From: Bacteroidota bacterium
GTDB taxonomy: Bacteria > Bacteroidota > Bacteroidia > Bacteroidales > VadinHA17
Length of the DNA: 56,744 nt
Assembly (NCBI GenBank): GCA_011374625.1
Contig: DRPN01000167.1
Span: 1 to 56,744 of the forward strand
Direction of reading: 5' to 3'
In this document: positions 36,047 through 45,956 of the stretch, piece by piece
Layout of the letters: every line of letters starts with the position of its first letter
Numbering within the stretch: the first letter of the stretch is position 1
Made by a program: the position numbers and the translations under genes
Notes under the pieces: generated by a model
Seen by the model: only the letters and a program-made list of their open reading frames with translations
Told to the model about the DNA's origin: nothing
The model's database searches: none

Positions 36047-36955
36047 TTAAGCTCCCCGCAGAAAGTTGCCAAATTGATATATCAGCATGATTTCATGGGA
36101 GCCGCTGCTCACGTTACGTATATCCGATAAAGACACATCGTAGCAATACCCCAATATAAAAGGTCCGTGGTTATAACCGGCCATGATCGCGATGGCATCA
36201 CCTGTCCGGTACGATAATCCAAGGGAAACCATTTCCCGATACACGGCACGTACATTGATATCTGCCTGGAACTTCCCTGTTTCGATAAATTTCATCAGCA
36301 GAGACGGTTCCACAGCAAATTCACCTCCGGTTTCAAAACGATATCCTCCGTGAAGATAATAATGCCGCACCTGTCGTTGTTCCAGTAACCGGTCTGTCTG
36401 GAGATCTACTCTCCTTTCGAACAACTGTGGTATGGCCAATCCCACATAATAATTTGGACCGTAAAAATAGGTGCCAAACGATATATCCGGAACAACCATC
36501 TTATCAGTTGCTTCAGCCAGCACAAGATCATTGGGATCTTCCAGATTCAGTGAACCTACATCAAGAAAATACTGATAAATTAAGCCCGACAAGCCAAAAG
36601 CCAGTTTCTGGTCTCCATCATTCAGAGGCAGATGATAGGCATAAGTAGCCTCAAAACCCGTACGACGCAACGGCCCTGCAGTATAATTGAACACCTTGGC
36701 CCCCACTCCCATGTGATCGGCAACTTCCAGATGAGCCGAAAGATTCTGAATGGAGGGAGAACCGTCAAATCCCGCCCACAATTTCCGGAACGAGAATGCC
36801 AGAGGAAATCCTTCCCGGCTTCCGGCAACAGCCGGATTAAGATCGTACAAATGAAGCATGTACTGACTGTTCTGTATCAATTGCTGTGCTTTGCCACTCA
36901 TTGCAAACAGCCCGATAATAACAATAAGCAGTAATTTTCTCATGCTGCGGTTCAT
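36047..36955 (-). CDS. PorP/SprF family T9SS outer-membrane protein
   Basis: A 302-residue outer-membrane beta-barrel. A signal peptide (MRKLLLIVIIGLFAMSGKAQQ; the ATG at 36943 is as good a start as 36955) is followed by QNSQYMLHLYDLNPAVAGSR, the hallmark of PorP/SprF proteins. The C-terminus ends with aromatic-rich strands (GHEIMLIYQFGNF-like). SprF-type proteins serve the type IX secretion and surface attachment of the SprB-type adhesin encoded next to them. Here it follows the SprB-like gene immediately, with the stop at 36956, so they should be an adhesin/partner pair. Confidence 0.93.
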   Translation of the reverse strand: MNRSMRKLLLIVIIGLFAMSGKAQQLIQNSQYMLHLYDLNPAVAGSREGFPLAFSFRKLWAGFDGSPSIQNLSAHLEVADHMGVGAKVFNYTAGPLRRTGFEATYAYHLPLNDGDQKLAFGLSGLIYQYFLDVGSLNLEDPNDLVLAEATDKMVVPDISFGTYFYGPNYYVGLAIPQLFERRVDLQTDRLLEQRQVRHYYLHGGYRFETGGEFAVEPSLLMKFIETGKFQADINVRAVYREMVSLGLSYRTGDAIAIMAGYNHGPFILGYCYDVSLSDIRNVSSGSHEIMLIYQFGNFLRGA

Positions 36956-39900
36956 TTACTTGATAATACTTACCGTTCCTTTAAGAATTTCATTGCCATC
37001 TCCGTAAAGATCGATAATATAAAAATACGTTCCCGATGGCAATTCCTTGCCGTTTGAACGGCCGTCCCATGGCTCGGGATAACCCGGCTCGGATTCATAG
37101 ACAAGATTACCCCATGCATTAAAGATCTTCACCACTACTTCAGGATATTCCCATAATCCATGAATGACCCAGGTATCGTTCGAACCGTCACCGTTGGGTG
37201 TAATGGCGTCAAACACCTCAAATTCCTCAACGAGGATATCTTCACTCAATACCGGTCCGCATCCGTTTATATCGTTAACTTCTACCTGGTAGGTTCCTGA
37301 AGCAAGTCCCGCGAATACACCCGTATTGTTTGAAGCCAGGGTTTCTGGACCGGTTTTCAGAATAAAGGTGTAAGGCTCGGTTCCGCCTGTGGCCGTAATG
37401 GTAATGGTATTCCCGTCAACGACAGGGTCTCCCAGAACCAGTTCGGCCGGCTCGGAAACGGTGTGGGTCCCTCCGTCTTCCTCACAACCGATCACATCTC
37501 GTACCATCACATCGTAGTCACCCGATGTCAGGTCACTGAACTCATTCGTCAGCACCCATGTGCTTCCCCCATCAATGGAATATTCCAGAGGATCCCGTCC
37601 GGAAGCGGTAATGCTGATGGCACCATCCGCCTCACCATGACAGGAAATATCGGTTACATTTACAGTGCTGATGGTAATCCCCAGAGGATCAGTCAGCGAC
37701 AGTATACTTCCGCTGGTTTCGCATCCGTTTGCGTCTTTAACTTTCACCGGGTAATTTCCTGAACACAATTCAGTAAATTCACCGGAGGTTTGCCAGGTAG
37801 CTCCGTCATCAACGGAATACTCATAGGGAAGAGTCCCTCCTCCGGCCGACAGGGTAATGGTCCCGGTACATTCACCGGCACATACAGGATCGGCAAAGTC
37901 CTCCGATATAAATACCAGTTCGGCCGGTTCTGTAATGGTCCCGTCATAAGTTTCAATGCAGTTATTGGCATCGGTAATAACCAGGGTATAATCGCCAGCG
38001 CATGCTCCGGTAAGGTTCTTGCTGGTACCTGCCAAACTGCCTCCCCCGTCATACCATTCATAGTTAAATGGAGTGGTTCCTCCGGAAACGGTCATGACAA
38101 TGCTTCCGTTACAATCACCAAAGCAATCCACATGATCCAGAACAGAAGTGTATTGAATGGCTGGCGGCTCCGTTATCGTATAGGGACCAAATTGCCGTGA
38201 ACAGCCGTTCTCATCGGTTACGGTTACCCGGTAATTCCCCGCTTCCAGGAAACGGGCAGTAAGGGTGGTTTGCGAAGCCGGATCATCCCACTGTACACTT
38301 AGCAACCCAGTTCCTCCTGAAACAGCGACGGTGAGTTCACCATCAAGGTCTCCATAACAGGGGTTATTAACGGTTGAAGTAAGATTGCAGGAAATTACCT
38401 GAGGTTGGTCGATAGGGATGTTGGTCACTTCGGCAGTACAGCCGTTGGCATCGGTCACGGTAACAGAATAGTTCCCTGGGCACAGACCGGCCACATCCTT
38501 GCTGGTAGAGGTAAATCCGGAAGGTCCAACCCATGCATAAGTGTATGGAGGAGTTCCTCCAGAAACCATAGTCAGATCAATTCCCCCGTTACAGGCACCG
38601 TAACAGGTAACATCTGTTTTATTGTAGGTTATTAAAGGCAGGCTGGAAGGTTCATCAATGGTAACCTGAACTGTGGATGGAGAACCGGGAGGTGTTCCGT
38701 CATCGGTAACGGTAACCGAATAGGTGCCAGCCGGAGCATCCAGCAATTCATGCGTGGTACTTACCACCAGTCCGCCGGGAACAGTAATCCATTCATAGGT
38801 AAGATTCCCCACGGCATTTTCCGTACAAACCCTTGCATATCCGTCATTGCCTCCATAACACGCGACATCGTTCTGCTCACATATGTATGCAAAAAAGAGA
38901 TACCCGTCATCGATAGTGATGGTGGTATCTCCGGTACAGCCATTTGCATCGGTTACCGTTACAGAATAATTACCTGCATCACACAGATTGGTCAGATCTT
39001 CATCGGTCAAGGTAAAACCCGAGGGACCAGTCCAGTCGTATACATAATCGGGTGTACCTCCGTTCACCTGCAGATCTATGGCTCCATTGCACCCAGCTGG
39101 CAGAACAATATCGGTTTTGGTGGTTCCGTCAAATGTAATGGGCAATGGTTCATTGATGGTAAAATTCTCTATTCCGGTACAACCCTGATCATCAGTAACT
39201 GTCAGGGAATAATCCCCTGCGGTGAGTCCGGTTTGATCTTCGGCTTCGGCACTTACACCCTCTCCTGTCCAAGCATAGGTATAAGGAGGTACCCCTCCGC
39301 TTACCGTGACATCAATAGCCCCGTCGCTGCCTCCATAACAGCTAACATCGGTAATGGTATATGCGATATTGACAGGCTCCGGTTCCAAAATTTCTATATT
39401 GACCACTTCTGTCGAATCCCGTGCATCCTTAACAGTAACCGTATAATCTCCGGCTGCCAGTCCAGAAGCAATGGAATCGTTCAGCATGGCGTCATGACTC
39501 CACTGGTAGGTAAAAGGATAAACACCAAAGTAAGGAGTAACAATGATTTCGCCATCAGAACCCCCGTTGCAGGTAACATCCTGTTTGTGCGAAACAGCCA
39601 CAGAAAAGGCATATTCATAATGGGCCACAAACCCCATATACATGGTTGGGTTTGGATTTGAAAGAGAAAACTCCCCGATTTCAAGAGGATTGGAACGGGA
39701 GCGTCCAATGATGAGCGTTTGCCCATTCCGATCATAAGCTACACCCTGCCCTTCATCATGTTCAGTTCCCCCAATACCCTGTCCTCCAACCGGATTACCG
39801 TTCCGGTCGAAAATGGCAAATCCTGTGTTCACATCCGTGGGCCCGCTGCTTCGAAGGGTGTCCTGATTAATGACCAGTTCGTCTGCGTACATACCGGCAA

Positions 39901-41068
39901 ACTGGACCATTTCCTGGAAAATGGCCAGGCCATAGGCATTGTCGGCATAAGGTGTTCCTTCCCTTCTGACCCATTGCAGTATACCTGATGCACTGTATTT
40001 ACAAATGTAGAAATCAGTACTTCCCAGTGAAGGCAATGGCTCAGCACTTAAAGTAGCCGTGCTGTCAAATACAACAGGGTTCGATTCTGTTTTACCCGAA
40101 ACATACAAGTTCCCGTATTTGCTTACGGTAGACGAGTTAACGTGATCATAAGCCGAACCACCTGCTGTTCTACCCCACAGATAATCCAGGTTGTCATCTA
40201 CCCTCATCAGCATGATGTCCATATAATCAACATCTCCTGTGGAAGTTGAAAACAGGGTTGTCTCTCCATCGTCTTGCAGCTCTCCCAGGATATCTCCGGT
40301 AATATAATACCCTCCGAACAGACAGGGATGAACCCTCTTGAATGCAGATTGCTTGATAGTAGGAATAAAACGGCTGATAGCCTGGAAAGTCGCGGAAGTA
40401 TCATATTTTGCGATAAACAGGTTTTTGTCCCCGGTAAAGGAAAGAGTACCCCCTGCCCCCCCGTCATCATAGTAAAAAGGATCGGATTTGTAATTCCCAA
40501 TAATAATCATCAAATCATCCTTGAAATCAATATCCTGCAAACGGTCATTGTTATTCCCCCAAAACAGCCTTTTCGCCCACACTAAGGTGCCGTCGGGTCG
40601 GTATTTTGCCACAAAAGGTTCCCATTTGCCGGAAGTGGAGTTGGTCAACACCACATTCTCAGCCGGATTTGTTGACTCAATGGTAACGGAAACCCCTTTG
40701 AATGCACCTACCACGTAAATATGGCCGCTATTGTGAATCCTGAAACCTCCAATCTCATCGTCATCCGCGCCGCCACATCCGATGATCCACAAAATATCTC
40801 CATTATCATCGAATTTGGCCAGAAAGGCATCCTGACTTCCATAAGAATTGAGATTCTGGGCTTGAACTGTAAGAGGGCCACCTCCCCCCCAGGTGCCTGC
40901 CATATAAACATGATTGTTGGCATCTGCCTGCACATGTACGGTACTGACATCGCCGGAAGCAGTAAATTGTTCAGCCCAGGACCATTTTTGCCCTGACAGA
41001 TGCAGACTGAAACAAAGAAATAATCCTAGAACCAGTAAAAAAGTTCTCATACCGGTATATTTTTTCAT
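36956..41068 (-). CDS. SprB-like giant surface adhesin with T9SS C-terminus
   Basis: A 1370-residue exported protein. A signal peptide (about 1-26) is followed by a beta-propeller-like N-terminal half (about 30-485) with repeated DAFLAKFDDNGDILW-type SBBP motifs. A tandem array of about ten SprB-type repeats (about 490-1275) follows, each near 75-85 residues, with a conserved Cys/Gly motif such as DVSCYGGSDGAIDV and a VSGGVPPYTYAW half; one unit (about residue 650) is degenerate and the last lacks the Cys. The C-terminus (about 1285-1370, ITPNGDGSNDTW ... LPSGTYFYIIDL) is a gliding-motility-associated sorting domain. Such proteins act as surface adhesins in gliding or attachment. The PorP/SprF partner follows. 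Confidence 0.92.
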   Translation of the reverse strand: MKKYTGMRTFLLVLGLFLCFSLHLSGQKWSWAEQFTASGDVSTVHVQADANNHVYMAGTWGGGGPLTVQAQNLNSYGSQDAFLAKFDDNGDILWIIGCGGADDDEIGGFRIHNSGHIYVVGAFKGVSVTIESTNPAENVVLTNSTSGKWEPFVAKYRPDGTLVWAKRLFWGNNNDRLQDIDFKDDLMIIIGNYKSDPFYYDDGGAGGTLSFTGDKNLFIAKYDTSATFQAISRFIPTIKQSAFKRVHPCLFGGYYITGDILGELQDDGETTLFSTSTGDVDYMDIMLMRVDDNLDYLWGRTAGGSAYDHVNSSTVSKYGNLYVSGKTESNPVVFDSTATLSAEPLPSLGSTDFYICKYSASGILQWVRREGTPYADNAYGLAIFQEMVQFAGMYADELVINQDTLRSSGPTDVNTGFAIFDRNGNPVGGQGIGGTEHDEGQGVAYDRNGQTLIIGRSRSNPLEIGEFSLSNPNPTMYMGFVAHYEYAFSVAVSHKQDVTCNGGSDGEIIVTPYFGVYPFTYQWSHDAMLNDSIASGLAAGDYTVTVKDARDSTEVVNIEILEPEPVNIAYTITDVSCYGGSDGAIDVTVSGGVPPYTYAWTGEGVSAEAEDQTGLTAGDYSLTVTDDQGCTGIENFTINEPLPITFDGTTKTDIVLPAGCNGAIDLQVNGGTPDYVYDWTGPSGFTLTDEDLTNLCDAGNYSVTVTDANGCTGDTTITIDDGYLFFAYICEQNDVACYGGNDGYARVCTENAVGNLTYEWITVPGGLVVSTTHELLDAPAGTYSVTVTDDGTPPGSPSTVQVTIDEPSSLPLITYNKTDVTCYGACNGGIDLTMVSGGTPPYTYAWVGPSGFTSTSKDVAGLCPGNYSVTVTDANGCTAEVTNIPIDQPQVISCNLTSTVNNPCYGDLDGELTVAVSGGTGLLSVQWDDPASQTTLTARFLEAGNYRVTVTDENGCSRQFGPYTITEPPAIQYTSVLDHVDCFGDCNGSIVMTVSGGTTPFNYEWYDGGGSLAGTSKNLTGACAGDYTLVITDANNCIETYDGTITEPAELVFISEDFADPVCAGECTGTITLSAGGGTLPYEYSVDDGATWQTSGEFTELCSGNYPVKVKDANGCETSGSILSLTDPLGITISTVNVTDISCHGEADGAISITASGRDPLEYSIDGGSTWVLTNEFSDLTSGDYDVMVRDVIGCEEDGGTHTVSEPAELVLGDPVVDGNTITITATGGTEPYTFILKTGPETLASNNTGVFAGLASGTYQVEVNDINGCGPVLSEDILVEEFEVFDAITPNGDGSNDTWVIHGLWEYPEVVVKIFNAWGNLVYESEPGYPEPWDGRSNGKELPSGTYFYIIDLYGDGNEILKGTVSIIK

Positions 41069-41230
41069 AGGATGGGTAAATTGATGTATTTTTGAAAATC
41101 AAATTGGATGTCTTGTAAAGGTAAGCACCCTTTTGAAGATGAATATAGAATCATATACGTGCATTCTCAAATACCCAAATTTACAAAATTATTTAAAAAT
41201 CAAAGTCTTTCTTGCTGTAACATCGTAAAA

Positions 41231-42190
41231 TTGAGAAAAAAAGCCTGTTTGATACATGTCCACCTGGGGCCTTTGCCCCCATGGTTTCAACTGTTTCTGA
41301 TTTCGGCTGCCGCGAACCCCCTGTACCACTGGCTGATCTTTGCTGAACACCCTGTTCCTTCAACCTTTCGTAAAAATATCAGCACCAGTGTGCTGACCCG
41401 GAAGAAACTGGAAGCATTAATCAATGAAAAAACGGGAATTGCTGTCAGCCTGTCAAACCCTTATAAGGTTTGCGATCTGAAACCATTGTTCGGTCTCCTA
41501 TTTGAAGAGCACCTCCAATCCTATGCATGGTGGGGCTATTGCGATAATGATATCATCCTGGGGCGCATGGATCAATTCCTGAAACCAGAGTGGTTTGACC
41601 GGTATCAGATCATAAGCACCTATTCGGGCTTTTTATCCGGCCCCCTTGCCTTCTACCGGAATACCCCCGAGATCAACCGGATTTTCCGTCAGGTGCCGAC
41701 GTGGGAAAAAATTATCAAAGAACCTTCCTGTCAGGGCTTTGACGAAAATCTGACAGGACATCCCGCCGGAAAGAAATGGACCGATATTCTTTTCTTCCCT
41801 TTTTCCATTCCGGGAATCATATCATCAGACAACTATTTCCGGCCTGGAATAAAAGAAATTCTTTACCAGTATCACTGGAAAATTAAAAAACGACAGGCAG
41901 GGAAATACGGTATGTACGATATGACAGATATTGCACATGCTGTAGAAAGAATACAAAAAAATACAGCATTATTCACCAACCTCCTGGCGTCTGATATATA
42001 TTTCGAACGAACAGGATTAAAAAAATGGGTAATGGTATGGGACCACGGCCGTCTGACGGAAAAGATAACGGGAAAAGAAATGCTGGCCTTTCATTTTAGA
42101 AAAACAAAAGCGGAGATTGGGGACATTCCCCTTCCGAACTGTAACAAACTGAATCGTTTCACCCTGACAAACAAAGGATTTCATGCCTGA
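41231..42190 (+). CDS. DUF6625-type glycosyltransferase-like protein, copy 1
   Basis: The first of three tandem paralogues. It carries NPYKVCDLKPLFG and WWGYCDNDIILG, the latter a DxD-like motif of GT-A glycosyltransferases. Similarity to the other copies begins near LIHVHLGPLPPWFQLFLIS, so TTG at 41231 is used (319 residues); an ATG at 41108 adds 41 residues with no likeness to the family. The opening strand is altered compared with the IPWFGPWSPW of copy 2. It is presumably cytosolic and part of glycan assembly; donor and acceptor are unknown. It overlaps copy 2 by 8 bases. The gene is divergent from the SprB-like gene. Confidence 0.72.
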   Translation: MRKKACLIHVHLGPLPPWFQLFLISAAANPLYHWLIFAEHPVPSTFRKNISTSVLTRKKLEALINEKTGIAVSLSNPYKVCDLKPLFGLLFEEHLQSYAWWGYCDNDIILGRMDQFLKPEWFDRYQIISTYSGFLSGPLAFYRNTPEINRIFRQVPTWEKIIKEPSCQGFDENLTGHPAGKKWTDILFFPFSIPGIISSDNYFRPGIKEILYQYHWKIKKRQAGKYGMYDMTDIAHAVERIQKNTALFTNLLASDIYFERTGLKKWVMVWDHGRLTEKITGKEMLAFHFRKTKAEIGDIPLPNCNKLNRFTLTNKGFHA

Positions 42191-43175
42191 CCCCTTTCCT
42201 TCCATCGGAATAGTCATCCCCTGGTTCGGCCCCTGGTCCCCCTGGACAGAATATTTTCTTCTTTCCTGCAGGGCGAATCCTTCGGTACATTGGATTCTTA
42301 TTTCGGATCAACCGTCACCAGCAAATATACCCGATAATGTAAGGCACATCCCTATGAAAATAGCGGAATGGGTAAGAATGGCGGAAAAAAAACTGAATTG
42401 CCGGATTTGTTTAAATCATCCCTATAAAATATGCGATCTGAAGCCGGCCTATGGATATATTTTTTCAGAATATCTTCAGGAATATGCTTTCTGGGGATAT
42501 GGTGACATGGACCTGGTATATGGCAATTTCTGCCGTTTGCTCTCCGGGTCTGAAATGGATTCGGCTGATGTGATCTCAACTCATACCGGCTTTATACCGG
42601 CACATTTTTGTCTTCTCAGGAATACCCCGGAGATAAGCCGGCTTTTCATGCTGGGAGGAAGATATAAACAGGCTTTTGCCCACCCGGATTACCTGGGTTT
42701 TGATGAACAACTGCTGAAATTCCCTGTCAGGACATCATCAGAAACCATTGAGAAGGATAAAAAATTCATACAACAAAGGGATCAAAAACTATCCAGACTA
42801 ACCAGATCAAAATGGATCTACCCCCTGAAAATAATAAGTAAACAGTTGATTAATCCCTTCAGGACAAACCGTAACCATATCCCTGGGGATTTCAATACGA
42901 TCCTGCGCCTGCATCACGCAAAGAAAGATATCAAGATCAGCTATAAAACCCGTTTTGAATGTGATAATATGTACAAAAAACAAGGAATTACTAACTGGAA
43001 AATCAAATGGGAAAAAGGCAATCTGTTTTCCGAAAACACGGGAGAAAAAAGGGATCTGTTATATTTTCATTTTATGCTATCGAAGCAAAATCAGAATTTC
43101 AAAATACATAAACCTGGAAACCTTACTGATGAATTTATAATCTCACCAGAAGGAATAAGACCCGGTTCATTATGA
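42183..43175 (+). CDS. DUF6625-type glycosyltransferase-like protein, copy 2
   Basis: A 330-residue paralogue. It begins near IGIVIPWFGPWSPWTEYF, the typical opening of the family, followed by SCRANPSVHWILISDQ, then HPYKICDLKPAYGYIF, WGYGDMDLVYGNF (DxD-like pair) and the segment SADVISTHTGFIPAHFCLLRN, which resembles the substrate side of related GT-A enzymes. The C-terminal third is basic. The ATG at 42183 overlaps the stop of copy 1, and its own stop overlaps the ATG of copy 3 (ATGA), so all three should be translated from one message. The enzymatic role is inferred from the fold and context, not from a characterised homologue. Confidence 0.78.
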   Translation: MPDPFPSIGIVIPWFGPWSPWTEYFLLSCRANPSVHWILISDQPSPANIPDNVRHIPMKIAEWVRMAEKKLNCRICLNHPYKICDLKPAYGYIFSEYLQEYAFWGYGDMDLVYGNFCRLLSGSEMDSADVISTHTGFIPAHFCLLRNTPEISRLFMLGGRYKQAFAHPDYLGFDEQLLKFPVRTSSETIEKDKKFIQQRDQKLSRLTRSKWIYPLKIISKQLINPFRTNRNHIPGDFNTILRLHHAKKDIKISYKTRFECDNMYKKQGITNWKIKWEKGNLFSENTGEKRDLLYFHFMLSKQNQNFKIHKPGNLTDEFIISPEGIRPGSL

Positions 43176-44095
43176 AACTACGAATCCTGATTGCGCACTT
43201 TGGTCCGTGGCTATCCTGGATCCTGTATTTTTTACAAACATGCAGGTGGAATCCACACATTGACTGGATAATCTTAACAGACCAGACCGCGCCCCAGGAT
43301 CCCCCACCCAATGTGGTCATCCAACAAATGAGCCTAAAGGCATTCGAAGAAAAACTTTCAAGTCATTTCAACCTGAGTATTTCTTTATTTAATCCCTATA
43401 AAATATGTGATTACCGGCCGGCTTTTGGTGAGATTTTTCAGGAATGTTTCAGGGGTTATGATTACTGGGGATATTCGGACCTTGATCTAGTATACGGAAA
43501 TATATTCCCGTTCATTGAACCCCATATGAAACGGGGAAAAGACGTTATCGGAGTAAGAAAACACTACCTCGCCGGTCATTTTGCCCTGTTTAAAAATACA
43601 CCAGAAATCTGTTCATTGTATAAAATATATCCTCATTATTTAAAGGTTTTTTCTGATACTCACCACCATTATGGATTTGATGAAAAATCCCGTCTGGTGG
43701 GAAAAAGGCTGAAACATCCTGAAGAGTCTTATTTCAGGTATACGTGTTCACGGGTACTGGAAAGACCCATCAGTAAAATCAGGTTCAAAAAGGCACTACT
43801 CTCTGCCCGTAAAAACAGTGATCTGGATCAGATTTCTAAAAATTTGGCGCGCCAGGGTAAAATCTCTCTGTACAGAAAAGATATGGTAAGGTCGGATCTA
43901 TGGTACAGGAAAAGGCATATTCCCGAATGGGAAATTACCTGGGAAAACGGAAAATTGCTTGACGTAAAAACAGGCGAAGAGTTTCTGCATTTCCATCTCA
44001 TCAATTCAAAATATGATTCGCGGTTCCGCCCCGAGCCATGGCATGACAGTAACTGTTTCCGGATCAATCGGACAGGGATCCATATTCAGGAATGA
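43172..44095 (+). CDS. DUF6625-type glycosyltransferase-like protein, copy 3
   Basis: A 307-residue paralogue starting MKLRILIAHFGPWLSWILYF, with NPYKICDYRPAFGEIF and YWGYSDLDLVYGNIFPF (DxD-like). It shares the same order of motifs with copies 1 and 2, and the middle segment VIGVRKHYLAGHFALFKN matches copy 2's ISTHTGFIPAHFCLLRN. The C-terminal part contains WEITWENGKLLDVKTGEEFL, comparable to the copy 2 tail WKIKWEKGNLFSENTGEKR. The ATG overlaps the copy 2 stop by 4 bases. Its 3' end overlaps the convergent sulfotransferase by 10 bases, placing the three genes and the glycan operon face to face. Confidence 0.8.
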   Translation: MKLRILIAHFGPWLSWILYFLQTCRWNPHIDWIILTDQTAPQDPPPNVVIQQMSLKAFEEKLSSHFNLSISLFNPYKICDYRPAFGEIFQECFRGYDYWGYSDLDLVYGNIFPFIEPHMKRGKDVIGVRKHYLAGHFALFKNTPEICSLYKIYPHYLKVFSDTHHHYGFDEKSRLVGKRLKHPEESYFRYTCSRVLERPISKIRFKKALLSARKNSDLDQISKNLARQGKISLYRKDMVRSDLWYRKRHIPEWEITWENGKLLDVKTGEEFLHFHLINSKYDSRFRPEPWHDSNCFRINRTGIHIQE

Positions 44096-44961
44096 AAATG
44101 ATATCTTTTTAGAAATTCATATTGTTCCAACTTCTCCTCAACCTGGTGGATCAATTCAGGAGGCCACCGGATCAGCTGGCGACTCGGGTGTGGTTTTTCA
44201 TAAACAATGGAGGCACAGGATGCCAGGTAGTCAGATGAAGCCTCCAGCCCAAGAAATTCGATCAATCTCTGTAATTCTTTTTCCGGACAGGCAATAAAAT
44301 CTTCATGGTATACATCAATAATATCAGGATGATTATTTTGCCTGAAACAAATCACCGCATCGACCCGTTTGAAATAGGCAGAAATGGAAGGGATCAGTTC
44401 TTCCGGATCTGCGTTTTTGGTCCAGGCATTTTGTTTTTCAAGTCTTCTTCGGGTCATGGTGGTTATGATATCAAATGGATTCCTGATGACATGGATCCAC
44501 TTTACTGGATATCCCAATGATTTTTTCAGTCGTTCGATCACTGATGGATCTTCCTGTATCAGAAGAGATGTCCTGCCTCCCAGTTTATCACCTATCACAC
44601 GGATCTGTTGATAACGCCCCTGCCAATGCCCTGCCACTTTGTAAGAATAACCGGTCCATGTATTGTCCTCCTTTTCCCGGAACAGGCGGCTGTTACGAAC
44701 AAGTGAATAAAAAATCTGATTTTCCCTGTACCCCATTTTCAGATGGGGGAAAACCCCCCATTCCATACCCATGACCACTTCCGGATGGGCGTCCAGCAAG
44801 GCGGCAATCAGGCTGTGCCCGCTGCGTGGATACCCAATGAACATGCAAAAATTTTCAATATGAGAAAATTGTCCCCGTTTCATCCAGCCCATGACAAAGG
44901 AATGCAGATAGGCCAGTATGAATCGTGTCTTTCTTAATATCCTGTAGATAAGGTAATTCAT
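44086..44961 (-). CDS. Sulfotransferase family protein
   Basis: A 291-residue sulfotransferase, predicted to transfer sulfate from PAPS to a sugar or other hydroxyl. The 5'-phosphosulfate loop is FIGYPRSGHSLIAALLDAHP (about 42-61), and the 3'-phosphate motif is HVIRNPFDIITTM (about 152-164). An N-terminal stretch (YRILRKTRFILAYLHSF) is weakly hydrophobic. It is the last gene of the long minus-strand glycan run, 23 bases after a second sulfotransferase-like gene. No PAPS-synthesis genes (cysD/N/C) are in the window, so the donor supply must be encoded elsewhere. Confidence 0.82.
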   Translation of the reverse strand: MNYLIYRILRKTRFILAYLHSFVMGWMKRGQFSHIENFCMFIGYPRSGHSLIAALLDAHPEVVMGMEWGVFPHLKMGYRENQIFYSLVRNSRLFREKEDNTWTGYSYKVAGHWQGRYQQIRVIGDKLGGRTSLLIQEDPSVIERLKKSLGYPVKWIHVIRNPFDIITTMTRRRLEKQNAWTKNADPEELIPSISAYFKRVDAVICFRQNNHPDIIDVYHEDFIACPEKELQRLIEFLGLEASSDYLASCASIVYEKPHPSRQLIRWPPELIHQVEEKLEQYEFLKRYHFHS

Positions 44962-44984
44962 TGTTAACTGTCTTCCATTTATTT

Positions 44985-45950
44985 TCAGGAATTACCCAGG
45001 TGAAATACTATTTTATCTTTCCATCTTTTCAAATGATAAGCCATCCACTTCAGAGATAGTGTCCTTTTTTGCCAGATATTCTTTTTCCCCGGCCCTATCA
45101 ATACATACCCCGACCGCTTGAGCCATCTGTCTGACAGACATTCAATAACAGTAATTTCTTCCGGCTTCAACAGACTTTTCCATTGATCAATCTTTTGGCA
45201 GTCGGACTTCCCCTGTATACTCCTGTGAATTTTTTTCATTTCAACAGACAATCTTTCATATACATCACCCTGGCCGTTCTTATCCCACAAGCCGGCAATG
45301 CCCAGTCTTTTCTTCAACCGATGTAAAATAACCTGCAGATCGCGTAAGAATAATTCATAAAAAATAATTTCCACCGAACCCCGGGATGCCAGTTTCGACG
45401 ATTCTCTGACAAACCGGTTCCAATCGAGAGCAGTTTTAACTGGGTCTCTGCTCATCGGCTCATTTCGAGGTAACATGGGAGTTCTTATTTGCGACTCATA
45501 AATAGCACGAACATCCCTGATCAAAACCAGTGGATGAAATATCATTCCTTTACGGGCTGCTTTACCGATTTTACCAAAAAGGTATATCAACCGCTCCGCC
45601 TTGAAAAACACATGCGTTGCACCAGGTTTTACCTGATCCCGGTAAAAAGCCAGAAGCAAGCAAAAGGCTTCCAGGTTGTTCGAAGCCGCTTTCAATCTCT
45701 CCCAGTCAGGGTTGGGATTTGCTTTTGCCCATTCCTTTAATTTATAATCGGTGGTCCATATTTGTTTCAGATGTCCAATCCGGCTGGCGAAACAGAACTT
45801 TCTGCCGGGGTCTTCCAGAAATTCGGAAACCAGCACTTCGGCTTCCAGGCATACCAGAATGTTTTCTGAAGTGCTCAATTGCTGGGCCAGAAAAGTAGAT
45901 CCCGACCTGTTCATATATGCAAGCAATATGATTTGTGGTAATTGCTCCAT
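44985..45950 (-). CDS. Sulfotransferase-like protein
   Basis: A 321-residue protein with the sulfotransferase fold. The N-terminal nucleotide loop reads ILLAYMNRSGSTFLAQQLS (the RSGST version), and the second PAPS motif is PLVLIRDVRAIYESQIRTP (about 141-159). The C-terminal half is basic with helices typical of the family. It lies six bases from the upstream GT4 gene and 23 bases from the other sulfotransferase. With a distant sequence, sulfation of a glycan hydroxyl is inferred from the domain and context. Confidence 0.75.
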   Translation of the reverse strand: MEQLPQIILLAYMNRSGSTFLAQQLSTSENILVCLEAEVLVSEFLEDPGRKFCFASRIGHLKQIWTTDYKLKEWAKANPNPDWERLKAASNNLEAFCLLLAFYRDQVKPGATHVFFKAERLIYLFGKIGKAARKGMIFHPLVLIRDVRAIYESQIRTPMLPRNEPMSRDPVKTALDWNRFVRESSKLASRGSVEIIFYELFLRDLQVILHRLKKRLGIAGLWDKNGQGDVYERLSVEMKKIHRSIQGKSDCQKIDQWKSLLKPEEITVIECLSDRWLKRSGYVLIGPGKKNIWQKRTLSLKWMAYHLKRWKDKIVFHLGNS

Positions 45951-45956
45951 CAGGCA

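Noticed and set aside
37240-39600. Repetitive DNA that could be mistaken for a CRISPR array
   Set aside because: Units are about 230-250 bases, diverged, and follow the protein repeats of the SprB-like adhesin; there are no short exact direct repeats or cas genes.
38750-39661. A 303-codon plus-strand open frame inside the SprB-like gene
   Set aside because: It is antisense to the repeat region, has no signal or domain, and repeats itself only because the coding strand repeats.
41108-41230. N-terminal extension of the first DUF6625 protein
   Set aside because: There is no similarity to the two paralogues; used only as an alternative start.
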